Positions 44,549-52,156 of a stretch of 64,000 nt of DNA are shown here, piece by piece. The position numbers were made by a program, and so were the translations under genes. The DNA is from Planctomycetes bacterium B3_Pla (GTDB lineage Bacteria > Planctomycetota > Phycisphaerae > Sedimentisphaerales > Anaerobacaceae): assembly GCA_005223045.1 (NCBI GenBank), contig NJBM01000011.1, positions 1-64,000 of the forward strand, in the 5' to 3' direction. The number at the start of each line of letters is the position of its first letter. Position 1 is the stretch's first letter. The notes under the pieces are model-generated. The model did no database searches. It was not told the origin of the DNA and saw nothing but the letters and a program-made list of their open reading frames with translations.

Positions 44549-44975
44549 TCCGGCCGTATAGAATCAGAGAAGCCAGACCCTGCACAAACGTAAAAATGAC
44601 AAGACCCCCTAAAAGTGTCAGGGGCATTACGTTAACGGATATAGAGCCATGCGGACCGACTATACACCAGGCAATCACACATGCGGCAACGAAATATAAC
44701 CAAAGCACGACATACGCAGCCATAACTGCTTTTTTGTGGATCAACTGGTCCCGCTCGTCGAAACTGACCTTCTTTTTTCCTTTGCCCAGCCTGCCAAAAG
44801 TAAAAGGAAATAACCAAAATAAACCGAACCAGATGACAATACCTGCAAACATAAACACAGGCGCGAAGGATATCCCCTTGTCATAAACAATAAATACCGC
44901 AACTCCGCCCGGGATGAGAAAACAAGCTAATCCCAAAAAGAAATAAAGCCATGATTCTAACTTTGTTTCATTCAT
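44523..44975 (-). CDS. Membrane protein, paralogue 2 of a tandem set
   Basis: A 150-residue protein with four membrane segments and the motif SFDERDQLIHKKAVMAAYVVLW, which is nearly the same in paralogue 1 (44972). It overlaps genes on both sides (26 bp and 4 bp), as expected for coupled translation. Function unknown. Similarity to the neighbours shows that the set arose by tandem duplication. Confidence 0.82.
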   Translation of the reverse strand: MNETKLESWLYFFLGLACFLIPGGVAVFIVYDKGISFAPVFMFAGIVIWFGLFWLFPFTFGRLGKGKKKVSFDERDQLIHKKAVMAAYVVLWLYFVAACVIAWCIVGPHGSISVNVMPLTLLGGLVIFTFVQGLASLILYGRSDKGENHE

Positions 44976-45412
44976 GATTCTTCTCCTTTGTGACTCCTGC
45001 CGTACTTAACCAAAGTCGTCACAGACTGTACGAGTTGAACAATAACGAATCCCCCGGCCAGCATCGCCGGTAGTACGACAACTGGAATCGCGGCTCCTGT
45101 TTCAAGGATCCACCACGGAATCATACAAGCGGCAGTAAAAACGAGCCAAAACACAGAATACGCAACAACGGCAGCTCTTATGTGAATCAGTTGGTCACGC
45201 TCGTCGAAACTAATCCGGCCCCGTCTTTTTCCGAACAAGATGGGTGACAGGCCGATAAGACCAGCGATCCCCAAGAACCCTAACCCACCAAGCGCACGTC
45301 GTATTGGCAAATCAACGACAAAGTAGAATACACTGACCGCTATTGCGCTAAGGGTTAGAGCTATTAATATTACAATCAAATTGAATCTTTCTATCTTTTG
45401 TGTCTTGTTCAT
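44972..45412 (-). CDS. Membrane protein, paralogue 1 of a tandem set
   Basis: A 146-residue protein, first gene of the four-gene operon. Four membrane segments and the motif SFDERDQLIHIRAAVVAYSVFW. GAGGTGAG precedes the ATG. A consensus-like promoter with an internal palindrome lies 43-71 bp upstream. Function unknown; the set plus XRE regulator layout is common in Firmicutes and other phyla, where the membrane protein is sometimes suggested to sense membrane stress. Confidence 0.82.
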   Translation of the reverse strand: MNKTQKIERFNLIVILIALTLSAIAVSVFYFVVDLPIRRALGGLGFLGIAGLIGLSPILFGKRRGRISFDERDQLIHIRAAVVAYSVFWLVFTAACMIPWWILETGAAIPVVVLPAMLAGGFVIVQLVQSVTTLVKYGRSHKGEES

Positions 45413-45454
45413 GATTGCTCACCTCTTAAATTCTTTAGCTTCTCTATGATTGAT

Positions 45455-45483
45455 AATGTAAAGTAAACTTTACATTTTGTCAA
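45455..45483 (-). promoter_or_regulatory. Promoter with operator palindrome for the XRE/membrane-protein operon
   Basis: On the minus strand: -35 TTGACA (45478-45483), 17-bp spacer, -10 TACATT (45455-45460). The perfect inverted repeat TGTAAAGT-AA-ACTTTACA (45457-45474) covers the spacer and -10, and a further half-site TGTAAATTGTAC lies just beyond the -35. This is an ideal binding site for the dimeric XRE regulator. Confidence 0.75.
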
Positions 45484-45739
45484 GTACAATTTACATTTTT
45501 TTGCACAAATTTTTCCTCATGCTAACCGGCAAGAAGTAATGATTTCTTCGTAACTCTAACATTAACAGGTCTTTACGTTTTATCTGGTGGGAATCGTGTT
45601 GTTCCGGGAATCTCACAAGAAAATTCTCGTTTTAGATTATTCGTTCTTACTCAAAGGCAATCGATCGGTCCGAGCTTTCAAAGGTGCCGGGCGAAAGAAT
45701 CTTCTACTCTTACCCTGCCGTATTTCCGATATATAGTTG

Positions 45740-46525
45740 ATGACATTCGCCATCTTACAGACAAAACCGTGCCCGTTCTGTGCCGAGACGATACAGGCCC
45801 GCGCTGTTAAGTGCAGGTTCTGCGGGGAGTTTCTAAACACTGAAAAGGCTAGGGCTTTGGAGGTCAAAGCCAAAGTCGATCCGGATTCGCAGGTTCCCAA
45901 GGATGAGCAGGTTCCCAAGGATGAAGAGATAGACAAAGAGATAGACAACAGCATCCTCTTTTCCGGCAGGCCATCTCTTTGGGGAATGACTTATACTATA
46001 TCCAAAGGGCTGTATTTCCTCGTCTTTACCGGGCTCTTGGTGAAGTTTCCTTACGAAGATTTAGCTCAAAAGCTGTCCAATTTGGAGTTTACCGAAAACC
46101 AGGTTTTGGCGATTGGCCAGTGCAGGAACCTCACCGGCTTCGCACTCAGCATAATTATTGTGCTGATAGTTGCGCTTAAAACACTCAAGTTCAAGACGGT
46201 CTATTACGAGGTTAGCGCCGACAGGATTGAGTGGAGAAGGGGAATCCTGGATAGAAGGGTGGATAATATAGATATGTCCAGGGTGACCGACCTGAAAATG
46301 CGCAGGAGTCTGCTCGACAGCATCTTCGACATCGGCACCATAGAGTTGGTAACTACCGATAAGAACGATCCGGAGCTTGTCTTCGAGAAGGTCCGGGGCT
46401 GCCTCCACCTTTACGATATCATCAAAAAAGCCATCCTCAAAGCATCATCAAAAAAGTCACCCTCGAAGCATCGTAAAAAAAGGCACCCTCGGAAGCCGGT
46501 CGCAAAACTGGCGTTTCTGAAGTAA
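45740..46525 (+). CDS. Zinc-ribbon plus bacterial PH-domain membrane protein, copy 1
   Basis: A 261-residue protein. The N-terminal zinc ribbon is KPCPFCAETIQARAVKCRFC (CxxC...CxxC). A Lys/Asp/Glu-rich linker with repeats VPKDEQVPKDE follows, then two hydrophobic segments (about 85-105 and 128-150) and a PH-type (DUF304) domain YYEVSADRIEWRRGILDR...VTDLKMRRSLLDS. The C-terminus is a basic tail. Such proteins are membrane-linked, with unknown function. A tandem paralogue lies 370 bp downstream. The linker repeat number differs between the two. Confidence 0.8.
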   Translation: MTFAILQTKPCPFCAETIQARAVKCRFCGEFLNTEKARALEVKAKVDPDSQVPKDEQVPKDEEIDKEIDNSILFSGRPSLWGMTYTISKGLYFLVFTGLLVKFPYEDLAQKLSNLEFTENQVLAIGQCRNLTGFALSIIIVLIVALKTLKFKTVYYEVSADRIEWRRGILDRRVDNIDMSRVTDLKMRRSLLDSIFDIGTIELVTTDKNDPELVFEKVRGCLHLYDIIKKAILKASSKKSPSKHRKKRHPRKPVAKLAFLK

Positions 46526-46540
46526 AGCTACGCACCCTCA

Positions 46541-46565
46541 TCTTGGATGTATTCGAGCAGGTCTC
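46541..46565 (-). pseudogene. Remnant of the 3' end of an XRE regulator gene
   Basis: About 25 bp (GATGTATTCGAGCAGGTCTC and neighbours) match the 3' end of the HTH gene at 47663 and would encode DLLEYIQDE. It was carried along in the tandem duplication and has no further gene attached. Confidence 0.75.
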
Positions 46566-46898
46566 AACACCGGCCCTTGCGATCTTGGATCGCAGCCCCG
46601 AAAGCATAAAAAGTACCTAACCGGACCCCTTTATTCCCCGCGTAATACCCTTTATTTTCAGGGATCTGTCTATTAGCGATTTTGGCAAAGGAGCAGGAAT
46701 TCCTCGTAAACCTAATATTAATAAGATTTTACATTTCGACCGATGGGAGCCGTGTTGTTCCGGGAATCTCACCGGAAAACTTTGATTTTAGACTGTTCGT
46801 TCGCACTCATTAAGGCAATCGATCAGTCCGAGCTTTCAAAAGTGCCGGGCGAAAAAATCTTCTGCTCTTATCACTGCCATATTTCCGATATATAGTTG
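46566..46898. other. Intergenic part of the tandem duplication
   Basis: Non-coding. The right part (from about 46745) duplicates the leader of the first zinc-ribbon/PH gene. Nothing else is recognised. Confidence 0.5.
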
Positions 46899-47660
46899 AT
46901 GGCATTCGTTGACTTACAGACAAAGCCGTGCCCGTTCTGTGCCGAGATGATACAGGCCCGCGCTGTTAAGTGCAGGTTCTGCGGGGAGTATCTAAAAAGT
47001 GAAAAGGCCTTGGCCCTGGAGGCCGAAGCCGAAGCTGAAGCCGAAGCCAACCCGGATTTGCAGGTGCAGGTTCCCAAGGATGAGCATGTTCCCAAGGATG
47101 AGCAGGTTCCCGAAGATGAAGAGATAGACGACAGCATCCTCTTTGCCGGCAGGCCATCTCTTTGGGGAATGACTCCTACTATAGTCAAAGGGCTGTTTTT
47201 CCTCGCAGTCGCCGGGTTCCTGGTGAAGTTTCCTATCGAAGATTTCACCCACAAGCTGCCCAATTTGGAGCTTACTGAACACCATGTTTTGGCGATTGGC
47301 CAGTGCAGGGCTCTTGCCGGCTTCGCACTCGGCACAATTGTCGTGCTGATAGTCTCGCTTAGAATACTCAAGCTCAAGATGGTCTATTACGAGATTAGCG
47401 CCGACAGGATTGAGTTGAGCAGGGGAGTCCTCAATAGAAGGGTGGACAATATAGATATGTTTCGGGTGATCGATCTGAAAATGCGCAGGAATCTGCTCGA
47501 CTGCATCTTCGGCGTCGGCACCGTAGCGTTGGAAACTACCGACAAGACGGACCCGGAGTTTGAATTTGAAAAGGTGCGGGATTGCCGCTATCTGTACGAC
47601 GTTATCAAGAAAGCCAGCCTTGCAGCGGATCGTAAGACCGGCGTCGTACACTTGGAATAG
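46899..47660 (+). CDS. Zinc-ribbon plus bacterial PH-domain membrane protein, copy 2
   Basis: A 253-residue paralogue of the 45740 product. Zinc ribbon KPCPFCAEMIQARAVKCRFC, acidic linker with EAEAEAEA and VPKDEHVPKDEQVPEDE, hydrophobic segments at about 90-110 and 130-150, and the PH-type domain YYEISADRIELSRGVLNR. The linker is lengthened compared with copy 1. It converges with the XRE/DUF2975 pair, ending 2 bp before the HTH stop. Confidence 0.8.
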   Translation: MAFVDLQTKPCPFCAEMIQARAVKCRFCGEYLKSEKALALEAEAEAEAEANPDLQVQVPKDEHVPKDEQVPEDEEIDDSILFAGRPSLWGMTPTIVKGLFFLAVAGFLVKFPIEDFTHKLPNLELTEHHVLAIGQCRALAGFALGTIVVLIVSLRILKLKMVYYEISADRIELSRGVLNRRVDNIDMFRVIDLKMRRNLLDCIFGVGTVALETTDKTDPEFEFEKVRDCRYLYDVIKKASLAADRKTGVVHLE

Positions 47661-47662
47661 AA

Positions 47663-47875
47663 TCACGAGTTCTCGTCCGGGATGTATTCGAGCAGGTCTC
47701 CGGGCGCGCAGTTCAGCGCTTTGCACAGGCTGTTCAACGTGGAAAAGCGGATCGCGCGGGCCTTGTTGGTCTTGAGAATCGAAAGGTTGTTCACCGCCAG
47801 GCCTGTTGCCTGGGCCAGATCCTTTAGCTTCATCCGCTTGTCTAAAAGCACATAATCCAGTCGAATGTTAATCAT
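47663..47875 (-). CDS. XRE-family HTH regulator paired with DUF2975 protein
   Basis: A 70-residue YozG-like regulator. HTH: MKLKDLAQATGLAVNNLSILKTNKARAIR (quoted in parts: MKLKDLAQATGL, NNLSILKTNKAR), then FSTLNSLCKALNCAPGDLLEY, the usual ending of this family. A start at 47875 fits GGAGG on the minus strand. It follows the DUF2975 gene by 14 bp. The pair layout is widespread. It probably controls the promoter at 48454-48482. Confidence 0.9.
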   Translation of the reverse strand: MINIRLDYVLLDKRMKLKDLAQATGLAVNNLSILKTNKARAIRFSTLNSLCKALNCAPGDLLEYIPDENS

Positions 47876-47889
47876 CTGTTGGCCTCCCT

Positions 47890-48399
47890 TCAGACGAGCG
47901 TTTTTGACTCTTCGATTACGGGCATTACCCGCCGTATGATCTGCCCCAATCCGACCAGAATCAGGACTTTGGCTACGGTGGGCAACAAGAACGGCTGGAC
48001 AAAGAGCAGCCGCGAGGTTTCCAGACCGATTGCCTCGGCATACCACTCGCAATAAAAGACGTACTTGAAGTAAGTCTTGAGAATAAGAAACACTGCGTAC
48101 CAATAGAAGAGCCAATCCGCCATGCCGAGCAGCCGCCCGGGTTTGTCCGTGTCTGCAAATAAATATCTGATGAACTGCATGACGCCAAGTGCTATCAGCC
48201 CGGGCAGCGCAAAGTCAAAGATCATCGACGAGATAAGGTACATAAGGCCGTCCGGCCTTTGGGCCGTACTTGTGTCGATCGATGAAGCACTCAGAATAAA
48301 CCAGAACACACCTCCAACGATGAGCAACCAGCCGATGATGCCGGCGACGATGCAATAAAGTTTCAACAACGCCCTGTTTTTCTTAATGAATTCTTTCAT
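47890..48399 (-). CDS. DUF2975 membrane protein
   Basis: A 169-residue protein with four membrane segments (about 12-38, 50-78, 90-110 and 130-155), starting MKEFIKKNRALLKLYCIVAG. The layout and the following YozG-like HTH gene match the DUF2975 family, whose role is unknown. GAGAAACAG lies before the ATG. Transcription probably comes from the consensus-like promoter just upstream. Confidence 0.82.
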   Translation of the reverse strand: MKEFIKKNRALLKLYCIVAGIIGWLLIVGGVFWFILSASSIDTSTAQRPDGLMYLISSMIFDFALPGLIALGVMQFIRYLFADTDKPGRLLGMADWLFYWYAVFLILKTYFKYVFYCEWYAEAIGLETSRLLFVQPFLLPTVAKVLILVGLGQIIRRVMPVIEESKTLV

Positions 48400-48453
48400 A
48401 AGACTGTTTCTCCTTTCTCGGTTCCTGTCATATATTTAACGCTCTTTCATGTA

Positions 48454-48482
48454 ATTATCAATGATTAACATTGACTTGTCAA
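48454..48482 (-). promoter_or_regulatory. Promoter with operator palindrome for the DUF2975/XRE operon
   Basis: On the minus strand: -35 TTGACA (48477-48482), 17-bp spacer, -10 GATAAT (48454-48459). A perfect inverted repeat TCAATG-TTAAT-CATTGA (48458-48474) fills the spacer. The plan is the same as that at 45455-45483, with a different operator sequence. Confidence 0.75.
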
Positions 48483-48615
48483 CTAAAAAATTGGAATAGC
48501 AAAAAAAATTTGGATTAGTCAGGCGCCCCGGATCTTCGTACCTTGTTTCGTAATAGCGAGAGAAAGACCGGGAAGGAGATACGAAAACGGCAGCTTCAGG
48601 CTTTGAGAGCTTGAC

Positions 48616-48677
48616 GTTCGAGTTCGAGCATTCGCTCCTTGAGTATTGTTCCACCGGGGGCGGAGAAGCCGCCGAGG
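48616..48677 (-). pseudogene. Relic of an ogt gene 3' end
   Basis: 62 bp match the 3' part of the ogt gene (52631-52692) with few changes; the minus strand would read GGFSAPGG-like residues and LKERMLELE. No PCHR active site is near. The rest of 48400-48834 is non-coding apart from the promoter at its left side. Confidence 0.75.
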
Positions 48678-48837
48678 ATGAGGGAAAGAGAGGAGACGCA
48701 TCAAGGCCTTGCTCGCACTCAACTCCCCGCTTCATTATGCCGATATAGACTGGATGGACTGTATCATGCCCATGGGAGGGGCCTGCTCTTGAGATAACAT
48801 ATCTCTGCTGAGTATCGTTCGGAAAGAGAGGTGGATG

Positions 48838-49395
48838 ATGAAACTGTCACATATTATCATTGCGGTCGTTCTAATCGCCGCAGCAGTGTACTTCGTATCC
48901 CAGAGGAGTGGGGCTGCGGGGATCACACAGGCGGGAAATGATGTGTCAATTGCGATAGGCGATCACAGACTCCAGGCCATCATTGCGGGCCCTGAATTCA
49001 CGGAGTCGTTCCTGGTTATCGGCGGGATGCGGAGTGGCAACTTCCATTTCAACGCTCTCCTCTCGGTCATTCCCCTGGACACTGCTCAGGCTCTGGCAGG
49101 AAGATACGGAGATTTTCGTCGATGTGGTTCTCCGGGAGCGGCAGCGGGAATGGAGAGTGTGGAGTCTATGATCCTCTACGCCACCAGCGGCGGTGTGGGA
49201 CGCAGGCTCAAGAAGGCCAACAAACAGGCCCTGGCCGGCAAAGATCCCGTCATTGAGATGACCTTCTGCCTATTGGAAATGACAAACCACAAGATTGTCA
49301 AGAGCGGCCACGAGCTACAGATTCCATTGCAAGACATCGGGCCCTGCTTTCTCGTCAAAGAGGTCCGTCTGATCCGAGAGGGATTGAGAAACTAG
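48838..49395 (+). CDS. Hypothetical membrane-anchored protein
   Basis: A 185-residue protein. An N-terminal membrane anchor or signal (HIIIAVVLIAAAVYFV) is followed by a soluble domain with DVSIAIGDHRLQAIIAG and later IGGMRSGNFHFNALLS. No known family is recognised. The second of two ATG codons was chosen for spacing to GAGG. It lies between the ogt relic and the MITE-like element. Codon use looks like the host's. Confidence 0.6.
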   Translation: MKLSHIIIAVVLIAAAVYFVSQRSGAAGITQAGNDVSIAIGDHRLQAIIAGPEFTESFLVIGGMRSGNFHFNALLSVIPLDTAQALAGRYGDFRRCGSPGAAAGMESVESMILYATSGGVGRRLKKANKQALAGKDPVIEMTFCLLEMTNHKIVKSGHELQIPLQDIGPCFLVKEVRLIREGLRN

Positions 49396-49441
49396 GGACT
49401 AGGGACAAGAAACTAAGAAACTAGGTAAGAAACTAGGGACA
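49389..49441. repeat. Short AGAAACTAGGGAC-type tandem repeats
   Basis: Four degenerate copies of an AGAAACTAGGGAC-like unit just after the stop of the 48838 gene, leading into a GGGACAGGCACC word before MITE copy B. Confidence 0.55.
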
Positions 49442-49473
49442 GGCACCTAACGGTCACCAAAACCGGTGGCTGT

Positions 49474-49612
49474 GGGGCTGTTGAAAAAGTCCCACCGTGA
49501 CGCCTGAGATTGCCGCGCTATTCTGCGAATCGCTTGCAATGACACGACAATTGAGCTTTTGTCATTGCGAGGAGCGCAGCGACGAAGCAATCTCACCTTT
49601 TTCAACAGCCCC
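49474..49612. mobile_element. MITE-like palindromic element, copy B
   Basis: Termini GGGGCTGTTGAAAAA and TTTTTCAACAGCCCC. The interior is the reverse complement of copy A (29728-29865) with about 10% differences. The outer flanks GGTGGCTGTGGG and GCTGTCCCTA have the same orientation as in copy A, so the interior is inverted relative to its surroundings. Confidence 0.8.
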
Positions 49613-49661
49613 GCTGTCCCTATTAAACGGAATAATCCTACCTTATTTGGAGATCAATCAT

Positions 49662-49913
49662 ATGAGACAGCGCAATCGTTCATGTATACAGATTCCCGCT
49701 TCACGTACGTTCAGAAGTGTTGTCGACCGTATCCGCAGTGCATATTTTCCCCGTCTTTTACTGATCGGATTGCTAATTTGGTGGACATCTGTTGCCGCTT
49801 CTCATTCAGCAAATGAGACGGGCAATTCCGCTGATCAAAAGGACAACTCCCCTGTCCGTGCGGCAATGGATAGATTCGGTCGGTTGGCGAGGGAGTGTCG
49901 GTTAGTTATATGA
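49662..49913 (+). CDS. Short hypothetical protein with membrane segment
   Basis: An 83-residue protein starting MRQRNRSCIQIPASRTFRSV with one membrane segment PRLLLIGLLIWWTSVAA (about 30-46), then a polar tail. GGAG lies 9 bases before the ATG. It overlaps the next gene by 19 bp. It may be a signal-anchor part separated by a frameshift from the following gene; the tail SPVRAAMDRFGRLAREC precedes the overlap. Function unknown. Confidence 0.5.
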   Translation: MRQRNRSCIQIPASRTFRSVVDRIRSAYFPRLLLIGLLIWWTSVAASHSANETGNSADQKDNSPVRAAMDRFGRLARECRLVI

Positions 49914-50452
49914 GGTGGGAGGTTCAGAGTTCAGTCCGTTACTCTGAGCGTGATCTATTGAATTCTGCCTTTCCGGATTGGGAGATAGTCGCACACAGAG
50001 AAGCCGCCTCAGATATAGCAGTGAAACTAGCAGACACACTCGAAAAGTATCCGTTAATGAAACTGTCGGATGCACTTGAAAAGTATGAGTTTGGCAGAAA
50101 AGATATTGCAGGATCTGAACTGGATTTCGGGCTTGTTGCAGTCTTCTTCTCTCAAGGCAAAAAAGTCCTGCGTATAGGTGTTTCCAAGTACCCGCCGGCC
50201 ATTTCCGTAAACGGTGCACTGTTTTTTGCGGAACCTCCCGTGGTATATAAGCTGGCTGCTTTATTGCCCCTGGAGGCGTATCAAGGCATGTTTTTTTACA
50301 GCATAGTTGAATGGGCACTTCCGCCCTATGGGGAAACCGCCGGCGGACTCAGGCTAATGCCATCTAGAAAAGATCCCAATGATCTTTATGATTCATTATT
50401 AGAATGGATCAATCAAAGAGTAGAAGAAGAATCGGCGAATAAAGGTAAATAA
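49895..50452 (+). CDS. Hypothetical protein
   Basis: A 185-residue soluble protein of mixed alpha/beta character. It has repeated words LADTLEKYPLMKLSDALEKYEF and later FGLVAVFFSQGKKVLRIGV. No family recognised. The start may be the GTG at 49895 or the ATG at 49910. If the preceding short gene is its original N-terminus, the real product would be membrane-anchored. It converges with the nuclease-like cassette. Confidence 0.55.
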   Translation: MSVSYMRWEVQSSVRYSERDLLNSAFPDWEIVAHREAASDIAVKLADTLEKYPLMKLSDALEKYEFGRKDIAGSELDFGLVAVFFSQGKKVLRIGVSKYPPAISVNGALFFAEPPVVYKLAALLPLEAYQGMFFYSIVEWALPPYGETAGGLRLMPSRKDPNDLYDSLLEWINQRVEEESANKGK

Positions 50453-50529
50453 AGAGATATCGAGGGCATCTATGGAGAAATTAAGGGAAGAAATTAAGGG
50501 GAGAAATTAGGAACAAATAGGGTGCGGCC

Positions 50530-51429
50530 CTAGTATTTATAGCTTGTTGAGAATTGTCCATTGTACGCCTGATACAGTCTGTTTAAGTCATTACCATCTA
50601 TGGTGCCGTAATATATAGTATTGCCGCTCATGGACTTTCCAAGGGCAAATGCTTCCAATTGAGAATTGATGCTTTGATCGATCTTTCCATGATACACAAC
50701 CAAGAAGATCTGTGCTGAACTTCCAACCAGTCGCTCGATCTGGTCACCATTCTTGCCCATCTTTTTCGGAGTTAGAGTGCCTTTTGTAGCTCTACCTTTT
50801 ATAGCAAATGCGGCAGTCCTGCGTTTTCCCTTCAATACAATTTTGTTTGTATACAGATCATTCTTTTCGCCCCCCCAATCCTTGAAAGAGTATGTCTCAC
50901 CTATGACGCGTTTCAGACCGGCTTTTATTCTTTTCTCCAGCATTTTGTCGAGACGAAGTGAATCATCGATAGTAGTCACTTTTCTTACTCTTTTGAATGA
51001 ATCTATATCGTCAATGGTAATCGGTTTGATCTTTGGATTTTTACCGGGGACTCTTATTGTGTACATGATGGCAGAAACATCGGGTCTCTGTTTTGTCGGA
51101 TATCGTTTAGAATTTTCAGGATTATCAACAATGGACAACACTTTTCGTTTATGGTGTGAATATATCTCAACTTTGCGATATGCAGTCTGATTGTCTTTTG
51201 ACGTTTTGTCTACAATCTGATTGGCAGAGAGTTTCCCACCTTCCTGCAGTACTCTAACTCTTGATAACCCAGTCTCCTTGACAATGTCATCAACTGTTTT
51301 AACAGTTGTTTTGCCTTTGTAGATTGCCTCAAAAACTCTCCGTCGATCTCTGGATTTTCCAATTATGGTTGCGGCATGATTAATATTCTCATTCAGGTTA
51401 GCTCGGATATCGACTACATTCATTGGCAT
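50530..51429 (-). CDS. Nuclease-like protein with N-terminal HTH (candidate restriction-type effector)
   Basis: A 299-residue protein. Residues about 20-70 look like a winged or simple HTH (VDDIVKETGLSRVRVLQEGG). The C-terminal half has KDWGGEKNDLYTNKIVLKG followed by RTAAFAIKGRATKG and MGKNGDQIERL. The ND...AIKG order resembles a PD-(D/E)XK nuclease core, with the usual Glu replaced. I cannot confirm it by search. It follows three small HTH genes on the same strand, with 10-bp spacing to the nearest, so the four are one operon. A restriction or phage-defence role is inference. Confidence 0.65.
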   Translation of the reverse strand: MPMNVVDIRANLNENINHAATIIGKSRDRRRVFEAIYKGKTTVKTVDDIVKETGLSRVRVLQEGGKLSANQIVDKTSKDNQTAYRKVEIYSHHKRKVLSIVDNPENSKRYPTKQRPDVSAIMYTIRVPGKNPKIKPITIDDIDSFKRVRKVTTIDDSLRLDKMLEKRIKAGLKRVIGETYSFKDWGGEKNDLYTNKIVLKGKRRTAAFAIKGRATKGTLTPKKMGKNGDQIERLVGSSAQIFLVVYHGKIDQSINSQLEAFALGKSMSGNTIYYGTIDGNDLNRLYQAYNGQFSTSYKY

Positions 51430-51439
51430 AGTATTCGCC

Positions 51440-51634
51440 TCACTTTGCCGGCACTGTTGGCACTTCTTTGCTTACTCCCTTCAACATCTTGTTAACCGTG
51501 CCAATTCTCACGCCAAGACGCTCTCTGATCTCAGCTTGCGAGAGCCCACCCCTCCAGAGTTCAATTGCAAGCAAGTTCTGCAAAAGCTGAGTAATTGTTT
51601 TCAAATCATCATCTGACTTGTTCTGTTTCGCCAT
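51440..51634 (-). CDS. Small HTH protein 3 of the nuclease cassette
   Basis: A 64-residue protein. Helices ITQLLQNLLAIELWRGGLS are followed by the HTH QAEIRERLGVRIGTVNKMLKG, like the sigma-factor region 4 type. It lies 10 bp before the nuclease-like gene. Probably a DNA-binding regulator or a specificity subunit. Confidence 0.72.
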   Translation of the reverse strand: MAKQNKSDDDLKTITQLLQNLLAIELWRGGLSQAEIRERLGVRIGTVNKMLKGVSKEVPTVPAK

Positions 51635-51667
51635 TATTGAATGTCCCTTCCTAACCTGTGAGGCATT

Positions 51668-51937
51668 TCAAATGATCCTACGATAGCCTTTCCCGTCTTT
51701 GACTAACAAGCCTAAGTTCTCCCAGCCTTGCCACAATCTAGAGACCGTCATTGCAGAAGTTCCTACTTTCTTTCCGATTTCAGATGCAGAATATTTTCCT
51801 GTTAGCTCATATATTTTCTTCTTTTTGCTATCGCCCAATTCCTTATTTATGACATCAGACAACTGGTTCTTTACCAAAACCGTTAGTAGTACCTCGATCC
51901 TCTGCAATCTCATTCCTATCTCATCATGTTTAGACAT
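51668..51937 (-). CDS. Small HTH protein 2 of the nuclease cassette
   Basis: An 89-residue protein: an N-terminal helix MRLQRIEVLLTVLVKNQLSD, a lysine-rich link, then a winged-HTH-like part YSASEIGKKVGTSAMTVSRLWQGWENLGLL. The layout (leading helix, HTH) is shared with the two neighbours. It overlaps none but lies 3 bp after the first HTH gene. Confidence 0.72.
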   Translation of the reverse strand: MSKHDEIGMRLQRIEVLLTVLVKNQLSDVINKELGDSKKKKIYELTGKYSASEIGKKVGTSAMTVSRLWQGWENLGLLVKDGKGYRRII

Positions 51938-51940
51938 TGC

Positions 51941-52156
51941 CTAGCCTTTCTTCTTTTTCCGCTTACGCATCGTTGAAAGCTGTACACGCACAGTATTTGG
52001 TGTTGTCCCAATAAGTTGAGCAATATCTTTAGGAGCAATCCCGACTTTTGCAAGAAGTGCTATTTGTTCGTTTTGTGACTTTTCGCCAATAACGCCAAGA
52101 GCTACCAACTTCGTCAGTCTCTCGACCTGCTCATTTAAGACTTTCAATTCATCCAT
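51941..52156 (-). CDS. Small HTH protein 1 of the nuclease cassette
   Basis: A 71-residue protein: leading helix VLNEQVERLTKLVALGVIG, then HTH IAPKDIAQLIGTTPNTVRVQL and a basic tail RKRKKKKG. It is the first gene of the four-gene cassette. All three small proteins have a similar plan but differ in sequence, which suggests old duplications and a heteromeric DNA reader (inference). Confidence 0.72.
   Translation of the reverse strand: MDELKVLNEQVERLTKLVALGVIGEKSQNEQIALLAKVGIAPKDIAQLIGTTPNTVRVQLSTMRKRKKKKG

Larger units (their letters stand above)
45588..47701. repeat. Tandem duplication of about 1.15 kb containing zinc-ribbon/PH genes
   Basis: Unit 1 (about 45588-46565) and unit 2 (about 46745-47701) share upstream sequence (GTGTTGTTCCGGGAATCTCA), the whole gene and a 3' piece of the following HTH gene. 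Start codons are 1159 bp apart. Spacing drifts by about 24 bp through small insertions. Confidence 0.8.

Noticed and set aside
49497..49661. The upstream extension of the 49662 gene
   Set aside because: It consists of the MITE-like element; the ATG at 49662 with GGAG is the better start.
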